DNA from: Coxiellaceae bacterium
GTDB lineage: Bacteria; Pseudomonadota; Gammaproteobacteria; Comchoanobacterales; Comchoanobacteraceae
Assembly: GCA_902603055.1 (NCBI GenBank)
Contig: CACKTD010000003.1
Span: 1-64,000 of the forward strand
Direction of reading: 5' to 3'
DNA: 64,000 nt
Shown piece after piece: positions 44,865 through 53,690 of this stretch. The notes beneath the pieces were generated by a model. That model was not told the origin of the DNA. It was given only the letters and a program-made list of their open reading frames with translations, and did no database searches. The position numbers were made by a program, and so were the translations under genes. Every line of letters starts with the position of its first letter. Within the stretch, counting starts at the first letter, position 1.

Positions 44865-46548
44865 TATATTCAAACTGGTAATAATCAACATCCCAGGATA
44901 CGCGATGAATGGCATCATCAACATCTTTGGCTTTTAAATTACTAAGGCCTTCTTTAATGGCTTGTAGTGCAACTGCTTTTGCAATTTCATAAGCATATTC
45001 AGGGTATGATTCATTCAGTGGTGGTAATAGCATTTTAGAATTGGAATCTTTTTTCTTATGCCAAGTATCACTGAGGGCATTAGAGGCTGCAAGTAACATG
45101 GTCTTACTCATTTTTCGTGGTTCACATGCTATTACACCCAATCCTAGACCAGGAAATATATATGCATTATTACATTGTGCAATGGTATATGATTTCTTTT
45201 GATAGGTAACAGGTGCAAATGGACTGCCTGCAGCTATGTGCACTTTCCCTTCACACCATTTAAGTAGATCTTTAGGAAGTGCTTCGCAACAGGTTATGGG
45301 GTTTGAAAGTGGCATGATGATTGGGTACTCTACATGAGATTTCATTTCACGAACGATTTCTTCTGTAAATGCACCATGAGCACCAGAACATCCAATTAAA
45401 ATAGTGGGCTTAGCAATGTTTATAGTGTCTAACAGACTAATGGATTCATTGTATTTATCTAAAACCTTATCATCTCTTGCATACACGGCTTGATCTTCAA
45501 AACGTACCGATTTTTTTTGTAATAAACCGTAACGACCAACTAGCCATAAACGATTTTTTGCTTCAGCTTCGCTTAGACCTGAGTCTATTAGAACTTGTTT
45601 TAAAACATCTGCAACACCTAGTCCTGCAGATCCAGGGCCTAAAATAACAATTCGTTGATCCTTAATACTTTGATTATTTTGTTTCACTGCAGAGATGATT
45701 GTTGCCAGTGCTATTAATCCAGTACCCTCAATGTCATCATTAAACGTGCAGCCTTGACCTTGATAACGGTCAAGCACACGTCTAGCATTTGATCTACCAA
45801 AATCCTCAAAGTGTAAATACATGTTTGGGTTTACAGATTTGATTGATTCAACAACAGTATCAATGAATTTAAAGTAATTATCTTCTCGTATTCGCGGGTG
45901 TTTCCAACCAATATATTGAGGGTCATTTATCAGCTTTTCGTTATTTGTGCCCACATCAAGGCAAATGGGTAGAATAAAAGAAGGGTTCATTTTAGAGCAT
46001 GCAATGTAGACCATGAGCTTACCGATAGAAATATCCATACCGCCAACACCCCAGTCCCCAATACCAAGAACACCCTCACCATCAGTGATAATTACCATTT
46101 TAGTTTCTTTGGTAAGATGACACTTGATGAACTGATCCACTTGATCACGTTGGGTATAATTTAAATAGAGTCCACGATTTCGTCTATATTTTTGACTAAA
46201 TGAGATAACTGCATCACCAATAGTAGGCGTATATAAAATTGGAAGCATTTCAGGTAAATGCTTCATTACAAGTTTATAAAAAACCGTTTCATTTCGATCA
46301 TGTAATGCGTTTAAAAATACGTTTTTAGATAGGTTAGTGTGTACATTAAGATATTGTTGGTACGTCCTATCAACTTGGTCTTCGAGACTCTCAATGTTTT
46401 GAGGTAAAAGTGAATTGAGCTCAAAAAGATTGCGCTCTTTTTCATTGTATGCTGTTCCCTTATTCCAGCGAGGAAGATTAAACAAAAAACGCCCTTTAAA
46501 CGTAAGGTATATTATTTTTTTAAGATGATTTACGCGAAAATTTAACAT
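44845..46548 (-). CDS. maeA: NAD-dependent malic enzyme
   Basis: Malic enzyme converts malate to pyruvate and CO2 with NAD(P)+. Motifs are ILYTPTIGDAV, ITDGEGVLGIGDWGVGGMDISIGKLMVY, HFEDFGRSNARRVLDRY, CTFNDDIEGTG (metal binding), the NAD site VILGPGSAGLGVADVL and FPGLGLGV. The 567 residues and the large-form layout match the E. coli MaeA group. The first 25 residues are basic and less conserved, so the start may lie a little downstream. It is convergent with murG. Confidence 0.93.
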   Translation of the reverse strand: MLNFRVNHLKKIIYLTFKGRFLFNLPRWNKGTAYNEKERNLFELNSLLPQNIESLEDQVDRTYQQYLNVHTNLSKNVFLNALHDRNETVFYKLVMKHLPEMLPILYTPTIGDAVISFSQKYRRNRGLYLNYTQRDQVDQFIKCHLTKETKMVIITDGEGVLGIGDWGVGGMDISIGKLMVYIACSKMNPSFILPICLDVGTNNEKLINDPQYIGWKHPRIREDNYFKFIDTVVESIKSVNPNMYLHFEDFGRSNARRVLDRYQGQGCTFNDDIEGTGLIALATIISAVKQNNQSIKDQRIVILGPGSAGLGVADVLKQVLIDSGLSEAEAKNRLWLVGRYGLLQKKSVRFEDQAVYARDDKVLDKYNESISLLDTINIAKPTILIGCSGAHGAFTEEIVREMKSHVEYPIIMPLSNPITCCEALPKDLLKWCEGKVHIAAGSPFAPVTYQKKSYTIAQCNNAYIFPGLGLGVIACEPRKMSKTMLLAASNALSDTWHKKKDSNSKMLLPPLNESYPEYAYEIAKAVALQAIKEGLSNLKAKDVDDAIHRVSWDVDYYQFEYTKCIDE

Positions 46549-46639
46549 AGTTGTAATTCTAGATCATTTTCTTTATATTAACAACAAATATAGTGTTTAT
46601 AATGCTTTATTTATAATATAAAATAAAATTTGATCTGCT

Positions 46640-48040
46640 ATGAATATTGAAGTATTGGAACACTATTTTGAATTAAAATTTGATCCCAACAAAATTGCTG
46701 AAATCAATTTTGCGAATGAAGTGTTAAAACTCTATATGAACGAGTTTTTAGAAAAAAATTTCTTTCCAAATATTGAGTTTTATCATCAGATGAATTTAGT
46801 TGATGCGGTTGATAAATTTTTAGAAGCAACTTTGCACGAATTAATAGCATCCAAATTACTCTATGCTGAAGACTCTGCTAATATTACGATATTAATGCAT
46901 GCCAGTCGATATGGTATGATCGAATTTGTGGACTTATTATTAGCATTAGAGTCTACCAATAAAGAGTATATTAGTAAGGTGGATGCATTTGATCTAACTG
47001 CATTTGATCGTCTTATTATGTATGACAGCACCACGAAATTTAATCTGAACCTTCAGCTATTAAAAAAAGTTACCCAAATTTTCATTGAAAATTCGAGTGA
47101 AGAACGTTTGATGAAAAGTTATACATTTGCTATTCGATTTGAAGATCATAATACCGCTTTGGCCATACATTATTTTTGTGGATTTAATTTCGGTGTTTTA
47201 GATAGTTTTGAAGGTACACGACACCCGATGTATTGGGCTTATCAAAATAAAGATTTTCTGATGATCATTTTAATGTACAACTACGTTAAAAATTGGTTTC
47301 ATCCCACCATTGAGAAATTAAGTAGGTATGATTTGCGAATAAAAGCAATACATGAAATCATCATTGGCAGAAAAGTGGTTGGATCATATAATTTATTTAA
47401 AACCAATCAATTGTTTAAGCAATGGCTCAAAGAAGAGAAAAAACTACTAGAAGAGCCAACCATTTCAAGAATTTCGAGTTTGACATCCTATGCAAATCAT
47501 TCATCAGTAACATTAGATGCCTCAATTTACCAAAAGCTAAGAGCACTTTTCTATAATTTATCTGAGGATAGATATATTGAACACATGTCCATTGAACTCA
47601 TTCAAAAACAGTTGATGAAGATTGTTTTCAAAAACACCTTCTGTTCAATAGATGCTAATCCATTTTTAGTGGCTAATTATTCAAGTTTGATCTTTTTAGA
47701 ACTATTTCGAGATTCATCATATTTGATGAAGTATCATGGTTTTTGCGAAAGAAGGTGCGAACAATATCATAAAAAGCCACGATTTAAATATGTCATGAAC
47801 AACATACTTTATGAAAAAATCAAACCATATTTTCTTCGTTCAGAAGATATAGAGTGTCTATACAAATCATTATTGATGATGAATCTTTTATCAGTGCTTG
47901 ATATACAAAATGTTAACGAGGTAAGAACAAGTTTCATTAAGCTGAAAGATAAGGGGCTTTTCCAGTATCATCCTGTGACTCAAGTGGTGATAGACGTGCA
48001 TTATCAAAGTGTGAAAAAACCTAACTGTGTATGCGTGTGA
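46640..48040 (+). CDS. Hypothetical protein with ankyrin-like repeats
   Basis: A 466-residue protein without signal peptide or obvious enzyme motif. The N-terminal half has ankyrin-like elements: NITILMHASRYGMIEFVDLLLAL, KVDAFDLTAFDRLIMY and a degenerate third near RHPMYWAYQNKDFLMIILMYNYV. The C-terminal half is helical and rich in Tyr, Phe and Lys. AT-rich promoter-like sequence (TATAAT near 46600) stands in front. Such proteins are often secreted effectors in Legionella-like bacteria; this is possible but unproven. It is convergent with ileS and overlaps it by 20 bases. Confidence 0.6.
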   Translation: MNIEVLEHYFELKFDPNKIAEINFANEVLKLYMNEFLEKNFFPNIEFYHQMNLVDAVDKFLEATLHELIASKLLYAEDSANITILMHASRYGMIEFVDLLLALESTNKEYISKVDAFDLTAFDRLIMYDSTTKFNLNLQLLKKVTQIFIENSSEERLMKSYTFAIRFEDHNTALAIHYFCGFNFGVLDSFEGTRHPMYWAYQNKDFLMIILMYNYVKNWFHPTIEKLSRYDLRIKAIHEIIIGRKVVGSYNLFKTNQLFKQWLKEEKKLLEEPTISRISSLTSYANHSSVTLDASIYQKLRALFYNLSEDRYIEHMSIELIQKQLMKIVFKNTFCSIDANPFLVANYSSLIFLELFRDSSYLMKYHGFCERRCEQYHKKPRFKYVMNNILYEKIKPYFLRSEDIECLYKSLLMMNLLSVLDIQNVNEVRTSFIKLKDKGLFQYHPVTQVVIDVHYQSVKKPNCVCV

Positions 48041-51000
48041 GTTCAAATGATAAAATATCATCATCAATGGTATGCTTGAAACAATTATCATGAGTGAGTT
48101 GTTTCAATGTCATTTTCTTACACAACGTTTCCTTACAGATTGTTTCTTTATGTAAAGAGATAGCTTCTTGTAACATTGGTGAGGCATCATAAACGATTTC
48201 AATACGATCTTGAATATTAAAATTAGACTCTTTTCTACTATTTTGAATACGGTTAATTATCTCACGAGCTAACCCTTCAATTTTTAATGCTTGTGTAACA
48301 TGTGTATCAATTACAATGGCAATTTTTTCACTTGTAGCAACTGATTGATCTGATAAAGACGTTCGTGTGATAAATATTTCATCAATGTGTACGCTATGTC
48401 CTGCTATATCCATTTTTTGACTGGTTTTAAGTTTTAATAATTCATCCGTTGTTAGGGAACGTATTCCTTGATTAACTAATTTAAAATCTTTACCCAATCG
48501 TTTTCCAAGTATGGGGGCGTTAGGTTTTGCACCTAATTGAATGTAGTTTGCAATTTGATGATCAACTTTGAGCTCTTTAATATTTAATTCCTTTAAAATG
48601 ATGGGCGCATATTTTTTAATATGAGCAAGTTGATCTGTACTCTCATGAATAACAGTTAATGAATTTAACGGCGTTTTAATTTTAACACGTTGATCATTAC
48701 GAAGTTGACGCCCTAAACGAATAATTTCATCAATTAGCGCAATGGTTTGCTCTAATTGAGGGTTAGTATAATCTTGATTTGATTGTGGGTAACTGCAAAG
48801 ATGCACAGACTCTGGTAATGCTTTATTAGGAAACACCTCATGTAAAGATCGATAAATGTGTTCGGCTAAAAAGGGTGTAAACGGGGCCATGAGCATTGTC
48901 ATATCAAGTACGCAAGTATATAGGGTACTGTATGCAGCTTCCTTATCTTTATCCATACCTTCTGCCCAGAATCTACTGCGATTCATGCGGATATAAATAT
49001 TTGTGAGTTCATCAATCATGATGAGTAATTCAGGAATGACAGCAAATAAATGGTAACGAGACATTTGTTCACTCATTCTCATTTTTAAAGACTCTAATCT
49101 AGAAATAATCCATTGATCGAGAGGATGATCTGAGTGATGGTAACGTTGAGCTTGCCATTCATCGATTTTTCCATAAGTCACCAGAAAATTAAATGCGCTA
49201 TACCAAGGAAGCAATGTAGACCGAACCATTTCTTTAACACCTTGATCACAAAAGCGTTGTTCTTCTCCTTTAACCAGTCCTCCTGAAATCATATAAAGTC
49301 TTAGAGCATCTGCACCATATTCGTTCAATAGCTCTTCGGGTGGTGTATAGTTCTTGAGACTCTTAGACATTTTCTTACCACTTTCAGCAAGAATGATTCC
49401 GTTTACAATTACATTTTTAAACGCTGGCTCATCACATAATGCAGATGCAATGATGTGTAATGTATAAAACCAACCTCGAGTTTGGTCTAAACCTTCAGCA
49501 ATAAATTGTGCTGGGAAACCAGCATCAAACTGTTCTTTGTTCTGGAAAGGGTAGTGTATTTGTGCGAAAGGCATTGATCCTGATTCGAACCAACAGTCAA
49601 GCACCTCACTTGTTCTTCTATAAGTGCCTGGCTGATTTGGTACTTGAAATGTTAGATCGTCAACATATTCCCGATGTAAATCAGAAATTTTTTGCCCAGT
49701 ATAGTTTTCAAGCTCAGTACGTGATCCAATACAAATTTTATCACCGGTTTGATCATTGATCCAAATTGGTATAGGGTTACCCCATACACGGTTTCTGGAT
49801 ACTGACCAGTCACGTGCATTTTCGAGCCATTTACCAAAACGTCCATCACGGATATGACTCGGAACCCAGTTGATCTTTTGGTTGTTTTTTAACATCTTAT
49901 CTTTGATGCTTGTGACGTTAATATACCAAGATGGGATACTTCGATAAATAAGCGGTGTATTTGTACGAGGACAAAATGGGTAGCTGTGATCAACTGTTTC
50001 AAGATGAAAGAGCACCCCTCTGGTCTTTAAATCTTTGATGATGGATTTATCTGCTTCTTTAACATGTAGACCTTTAAATGCTTCAACTGGATCAATGAAG
50101 CAGCCGCTTTCATCAATTGGGCATACTTCGGTTGGAATATTATTTGCAAGACAGATGCGTTCATCATCTTCTCCAAATGCAGGTGCATTGGATACCAATC
50201 CTGTTCCATCATCTGCTGTGACATACTCATCGGAAACAATTTGAAATGCCCCTTGATCTTTTAAATGACTAAAATAATCGTATATTGGGGAGTATGTTTT
50301 GCCTACAAGCTCATGACCAAAGAGTGTTTCAATTATTTTTACGTTTTCACCTAAAACTGCTTCGATACGTGATTTTGCAATAACAAATTCTTCATCCTCA
50401 TTTTTTGGATTGAGGACGATACAATACTCAAGTTGAGGGTGTACTGTAATTGCAAGATTAGAAATGAGTGACCAGGGTGTTGTTGTCCATAACATTAAAA
50501 ATCGGTTGGCATGCCCATCCATCTTTGCAATCACTGTAACAGCAGGATCCTGCACCATTTGGTAATTAGAGTTTGCTTCGAAATTAGCTAAAGGTGTGCC
50601 CAGAGCAGTAGAATAGGGCACCACGCGATTGCCGTGATAAACGAGGTTTTTATCCCAAAGTGATTTAAAGACCCACCACACAGATTCCATAAAATCAGTA
50701 TCCATGGTTTTATAATCATTTTCAAAATCGACCCATCGCCCCATGCGCTCAACGACTACTTGCCATTGTGGTGCATATTTTTGTACGATTCCACGACAAG
50801 TATCGTTATATTTTTTTACCCCAAGTTTTTCTAAAGCTGTATGCGCATCTAGGCCGAGTTGTTTATTAATTTCATGCTCAATTGGTAATCCATGACAATC
50901 CCATCCAAAACGTCTATCAACATGGTAACCTTGCATAGTTTGATATCTGGGTATAATGTCTTTTAGCGTTTGAGCTAATAAGTTCCCAAAGTGTGGAAGT

Positions 51001-51140
51001 CCAGTTGCAAATGGAGGTCCATCATAAAATACATATTGGCTACCAGCTTTGGTTTGCTCGAGCGATTTCTTGAAAATGGCATTTTCTTTCCAATAATTTA
51101 ATATGGATTCTTCAATTTTAGGAAACGATACGGATTTCAT
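48021..51140 (-). CDS. ileS: Isoleucine-tRNA ligase, eukaryote-like type
   Basis: A class I synthetase of 1039 residues charging tRNA-Ile. The size, GPPFATGLPHFGNLLAQTLKDIIPRY, RRFGWDCHGLPIE and SGKKMSKSLKNYTPPEELL place it in the IleRS2 (eukaryote-like) group rather than the shorter IleRS1 found in E. coli. IleRS2 enzymes are often resistant to mupirocin. The HIGH motif reads H50-F-G-N53, with Asn for the second His. It keeps the usual gammaproteobacterial neighbour lspA, whose start overlaps its ATG by four bases. Confidence 0.95.
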   Translation of the reverse strand: MKSVSFPKIEESILNYWKENAIFKKSLEQTKAGSQYVFYDGPPFATGLPHFGNLLAQTLKDIIPRYQTMQGYHVDRRFGWDCHGLPIEHEINKQLGLDAHTALEKLGVKKYNDTCRGIVQKYAPQWQVVVERMGRWVDFENDYKTMDTDFMESVWWVFKSLWDKNLVYHGNRVVPYSTALGTPLANFEANSNYQMVQDPAVTVIAKMDGHANRFLMLWTTTPWSLISNLAITVHPQLEYCIVLNPKNEDEEFVIAKSRIEAVLGENVKIIETLFGHELVGKTYSPIYDYFSHLKDQGAFQIVSDEYVTADDGTGLVSNAPAFGEDDERICLANNIPTEVCPIDESGCFIDPVEAFKGLHVKEADKSIIKDLKTRGVLFHLETVDHSYPFCPRTNTPLIYRSIPSWYINVTSIKDKMLKNNQKINWVPSHIRDGRFGKWLENARDWSVSRNRVWGNPIPIWINDQTGDKICIGSRTELENYTGQKISDLHREYVDDLTFQVPNQPGTYRRTSEVLDCWFESGSMPFAQIHYPFQNKEQFDAGFPAQFIAEGLDQTRGWFYTLHIIASALCDEPAFKNVIVNGIILAESGKKMSKSLKNYTPPEELLNEYGADALRLYMISGGLVKGEEQRFCDQGVKEMVRSTLLPWYSAFNFLVTYGKIDEWQAQRYHHSDHPLDQWIISRLESLKMRMSEQMSRYHLFAVIPELLIMIDELTNIYIRMNRSRFWAEGMDKDKEAAYSTLYTCVLDMTMLMAPFTPFLAEHIYRSLHEVFPNKALPESVHLCSYPQSNQDYTNPQLEQTIALIDEIIRLGRQLRNDQRVKIKTPLNSLTVIHESTDQLAHIKKYAPIILKELNIKELKVDHQIANYIQLGAKPNAPILGKRLGKDFKLVNQGIRSLTTDELLKLKTSQKMDIAGHSVHIDEIFITRTSLSDQSVATSEKIAIVIDTHVTQALKIEGLAREIINRIQNSRKESNFNIQDRIEIVYDASPMLQEAISLHKETICKETLCKKMTLKQLTHDNCFKHTIDDDILSFELTRIHS

Positions 51141-51598
51141 GTGCGAATTTTATAATAATGTAAAAGCAATAACATGACGCCTATTGTAACAAATACATCA
51201 GCAAAATTACAAATAAATAAGGGGTAATTTGCAAAGGAAATGCTTAAAAAATCAATTACATACTGGTAATGAATACGGTCTAATAGATTTCCAAATCCAC
51301 CAGCAACGATGAAAATAAGTCCATATTTGAAAATTGCTGAATGATTTTGAAAATAAAGCCAAAATAATACCGTAAGTATTGTTAGTACATTGATGCTAAT
51401 TAAGATAAACGTAAATCCATTTTGCCAACTGGAAAAAAGACTAAATGCAATGCCATGATTAAATGCTAAGTGTAAATTAAGGAAGTAGGGTATTAGCGTA
51501 ATTTTTTTAGTCATTAAGTGATCCAGTGCTAAAGCTTTTGTATATTGGTCGACTAAAATTAGGCCTAAAATAAATAAGGTGGTAAATGATTGAATCAT
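51137..51598 (-). CDS. lspA: Lipoprotein signal peptidase
   Basis: LspA cleaves signal peptides from prolipoproteins in the inner membrane. The 153-residue protein has four spans and the catalytic aspartates in GGFGNLLDRIHYQYVIDFL and ICNFADVFVTIGV; LILVDQYTKALAL and HLAFNHGIAFSL are further family motifs. The start ATG 51598 follows AAGGTGG with four bases between. The start region is embedded in a hairpin (51576-51609). It is cotranscribed with ileS. Confidence 0.95.
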   Translation of the reverse strand: MIQSFTTLFILGLILVDQYTKALALDHLMTKKITLIPYFLNLHLAFNHGIAFSLFSSWQNGFTFILISINVLTILTVLFWLYFQNHSAIFKYGLIFIVAGGFGNLLDRIHYQYVIDFLSISFANYPLFICNFADVFVTIGVMLLLLHYYKIRT

Positions 51599-51609
51599 TT
51601 AACCACCTT
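51576..51609 (-). promoter_or_regulatory. Hairpin hiding the lspA ribosome site and start codon
   Basis: In the minus-strand transcript AAGGTGGT (51609-51602) pairs with ACCACCTT (51583-51576), and AAATGA (51600-51595) pairs with TCATTT (51589-51584); one unpaired T (51601) is the only bulge and about five bases form the loop. Shine-Dalgarno and ATG are both within the stem, which spans codons 1-8. This would lower translation unless opened. It is not followed by a clean T run. Confidence 0.6.
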
Positions 51610-51641
51610 GTCTAAAAAAAAAACTTTTGTCAATAAGAAGG

Positions 51642-52379
51642 TCAACCGAATGGAGTCGGTTTAAGAGGCCCTTTAATACCTAGTTCTTTATCAATTAATC
51701 TTTCCATACTTATGAATTCGGGATGGTGTTCCAAGTCGTCTGTAAGTTTCAAAAATTCATTTAGTAAATTTACCAATTGATGTATGTTTTCAGAGATTGG
51801 TTCAATTGCAAGACTTCTTATGTCTATGCTTTTAGGTTTATCTTTATTCCATAGATAATTCTCTTCATCTGGTTTATGGATTTTATGACCTTTATAATAC
51901 TGATAAAGATCATTTAGTTTTGGAACTGCCTTGAGCACATCAATTTCGTCTGGAGTTAGCTTGCCAAAGCAAAGTTCAATTTGTTCCATTTGATTATAAA
52001 TAATCGTTTGAGCAGCAACTATCGAAGATGTTTGATCTATTGGCACTGGTACCACGATTAAATTGGACTCTAATTCTTCTCGCTCATCTTTTTGTTCCTG
52101 ATTTTCCTCTAATTGGTTGATATAATATCGTATAACTTCTTCTCTTAAATTTTCTCGACTATTTAATGATTGTTGTTCTTCTATTAAAATCAACACGTCA
52201 CATTTATCACTGATTTTAAATATGGGCTGCATTTGATTGTTTTTTTTAATAAGAGCATTAATGTTCTTTTGTAACCGTTTTGCTTTAATTTTTCGATTAA
52301 TCTTCTCTAAAAGTTGTACGGATAAAATATTTTTTTCAAGAACTAGTTTTTGTTTCATTTCTTCGTCTGGTCTTTTCAT
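51642..52379 (-). CDS. Hypothetical charged, coiled-coil protein
   Basis: A 245-residue hydrophilic protein without signal peptide or recognisable domain. The first 55 residues are strongly basic and helical (LLEKINRKIKAKRLQKNI), the middle has an acidic coiled-coil stretch (QLEENQEQKDEREELESN), and the C-terminal half is predicted helical. A Pro/Gly end (GPLKPTPFG) closes it. It lies 43 bases before lspA on the same strand and 10 bases after an M20-like gene, so it may belong to one transcript with them. Function unknown. Confidence 0.55.
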   Translation of the reverse strand: MKRPDEEMKQKLVLEKNILSVQLLEKINRKIKAKRLQKNINALIKKNNQMQPIFKISDKCDVLILIEEQQSLNSRENLREEVIRYYINQLEENQEQKDEREELESNLIVVPVPIDQTSSIVAAQTIIYNQMEQIELCFGKLTPDEIDVLKAVPKLNDLYQYYKGHKIHKPDEENYLWNKDKPKSIDIRSLAIEPISENIHQLVNLLNEFLKLTDDLEHHPEFISMERLIDKELGIKGPLKPTPFG

Positions 52380-52389
52380 TTTTATCTCC

Positions 52390-53607
52390 TTACTTTTTAT
52401 TTTCTATAAAGTGACCCTGAATTACATTTTGGCTTCTAAATTGAAGGTGTTTTAAAGTAATGGTTGTAAATAAAGCAAGCCCTTCAGGCAGTATACTTTC
52501 ATCAATATCAATATGGCTTGATCCATGGATTATTTTACCTGATTCGTAAATTTTGGAGCAACCCATTGTCAATTGAACTGATGGTACAAATTGGCTGATA
52601 TGAGCAAACCCGTCACCTACAAGTCTCATCGATGTTTCTTCTTCAATCAGTGATGATTCTTTGAAACCACTGATAACACTGAGAATGAAATTAAGTATGC
52701 TTGTATCATTTAATAAAGGAGGGCAGAGGTTAAAATGAGTCAAATGAGCATTTTTACCCCAGTATTGGTCTTTAATGATATCCCCTAAAAATTGTATGGC
52801 TTGGTGAGTTAGCTCATCGCTGAAAGTATAGAGATTGCCGCGTGTTCTTACATGGTCTGGTTGAAAATGATACGCTTCACCCGCATTTATTTGAACAAAT
52901 TGTAATGAAATAGGCGTCAGTTCTCCAAATTGTTGTCTTAATGATTGGGGTAATTGTGTAATTAATTCTGCTGCAGAGTGCACAGGGTTTACTGCATATC
53001 TTGAAGATTGTGAGGTCATACCAAGGCATTCAATATTGATTTGATCAACACGGGGTTTACTCACACCATATTGATAAAATATTTTCCCAGATTCAGCAGA
53101 TGGGTCAAAATCAAGAGAAATTGCTAGATCAACATTTTCTAAAAGCTTTTCCTCAATAAAACGTCGAGCACCAGAATAATCATTTTCACCTGATAAAAAA
53201 ACAGCACGAATAGTGCCCTGAAACTCTTTTTGAAATTGACTGAGATAAATCATTGTATTTGCTAAGCAGCTCATTTGAGCATCATGTGCTTGGAGATGAC
53301 ATTGTCCTGCAATCGTGCTGGAATAATGGTGGTTTGCATTCTCTTTGTGTGGGGAACCATCCATTGCGGCACACAATAATATAGTTGGCCCTTTTTTACG
53401 ACCCCGTAAATCAAAGCAAAGTGTATTTTTATCTTTTGTTTTAACATTTTTCCATGCACTTTGTTTTAGATAATTTTCTAAAATCTTTTTAGTATGCATT
53501 AAATTGGGTGTGATTTCTGGATATTGGTGTAACTTACGCCGTAGTGAAGTGAGCTTTGGACGCCACTTTAGGGCTTGATTAAGTATGGTGTTTATTTTTA
53601 TATCCAT
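52390..53607 (-). CDS. M20-family amidohydrolase-like protein with altered metal site
   Basis: A 405-residue protein with the fold of M20D aminoacylase/carboxypeptidases: LRRKLHQYPEI at the N-terminus, CAAMDGSPH (usual RADMDALP), and HGSSHIDIDE at the end. Several metal ligands look lost: the HACGHD motif is H104-L-Q-A-H-D109 with Gln for Cys, the Glu-Glu pair is Glu141-Asn142, and the later GGHAA motif reads TSQSSRY. It may bind rather than cleave its ligand, or use an altered site. It has no signal peptide. Confidence 0.7.
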   Translation of the reverse strand: MDIKINTILNQALKWRPKLTSLRRKLHQYPEITPNLMHTKKILENYLKQSAWKNVKTKDKNTLCFDLRGRKKGPTILLCAAMDGSPHKENANHHYSSTIAGQCHLQAHDAQMSCLANTMIYLSQFQKEFQGTIRAVFLSGENDYSGARRFIEEKLLENVDLAISLDFDPSAESGKIFYQYGVSKPRVDQINIECLGMTSQSSRYAVNPVHSAAELITQLPQSLRQQFGELTPISLQFVQINAGEAYHFQPDHVRTRGNLYTFSDELTHQAIQFLGDIIKDQYWGKNAHLTHFNLCPPLLNDTSILNFILSVISGFKESSLIEEETSMRLVGDGFAHISQFVPSVQLTMGCSKIYESGKIIHGSSHIDIDESILPEGLALFTTITLKHLQFRSQNVIQGHFIENKK

Positions 53608-53635
53608 CTTTTAATTATAGACTATAAAAGAAGGC

Positions 53636-53664
53636 ATAAAAAAAGGCCTTCCAACAGGAAGGCC
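53636..53664 (-). terminator. Terminator after the 53691-54329 gene
   Basis: GGCCTTCC (53645-53652) and GGAAGGCC (53657-53664) form a perfect 8-base-pair stem with loop AACA. Seven A on the plus strand at 53638-53644 give the T run on the minus strand. Confidence 0.85.
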
Positions 53665-53690
53665 AACTGTGAACTATCGTATTATACACG

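Noticed and set aside
51610-51660. Terminator between the coiled-coil gene and lspA
   Set aside because: The A/T run is present, but GTCAA occurs as a direct rather than inverted repeat, and the weak AACCGA/TCGGTT stem is too far from the run.
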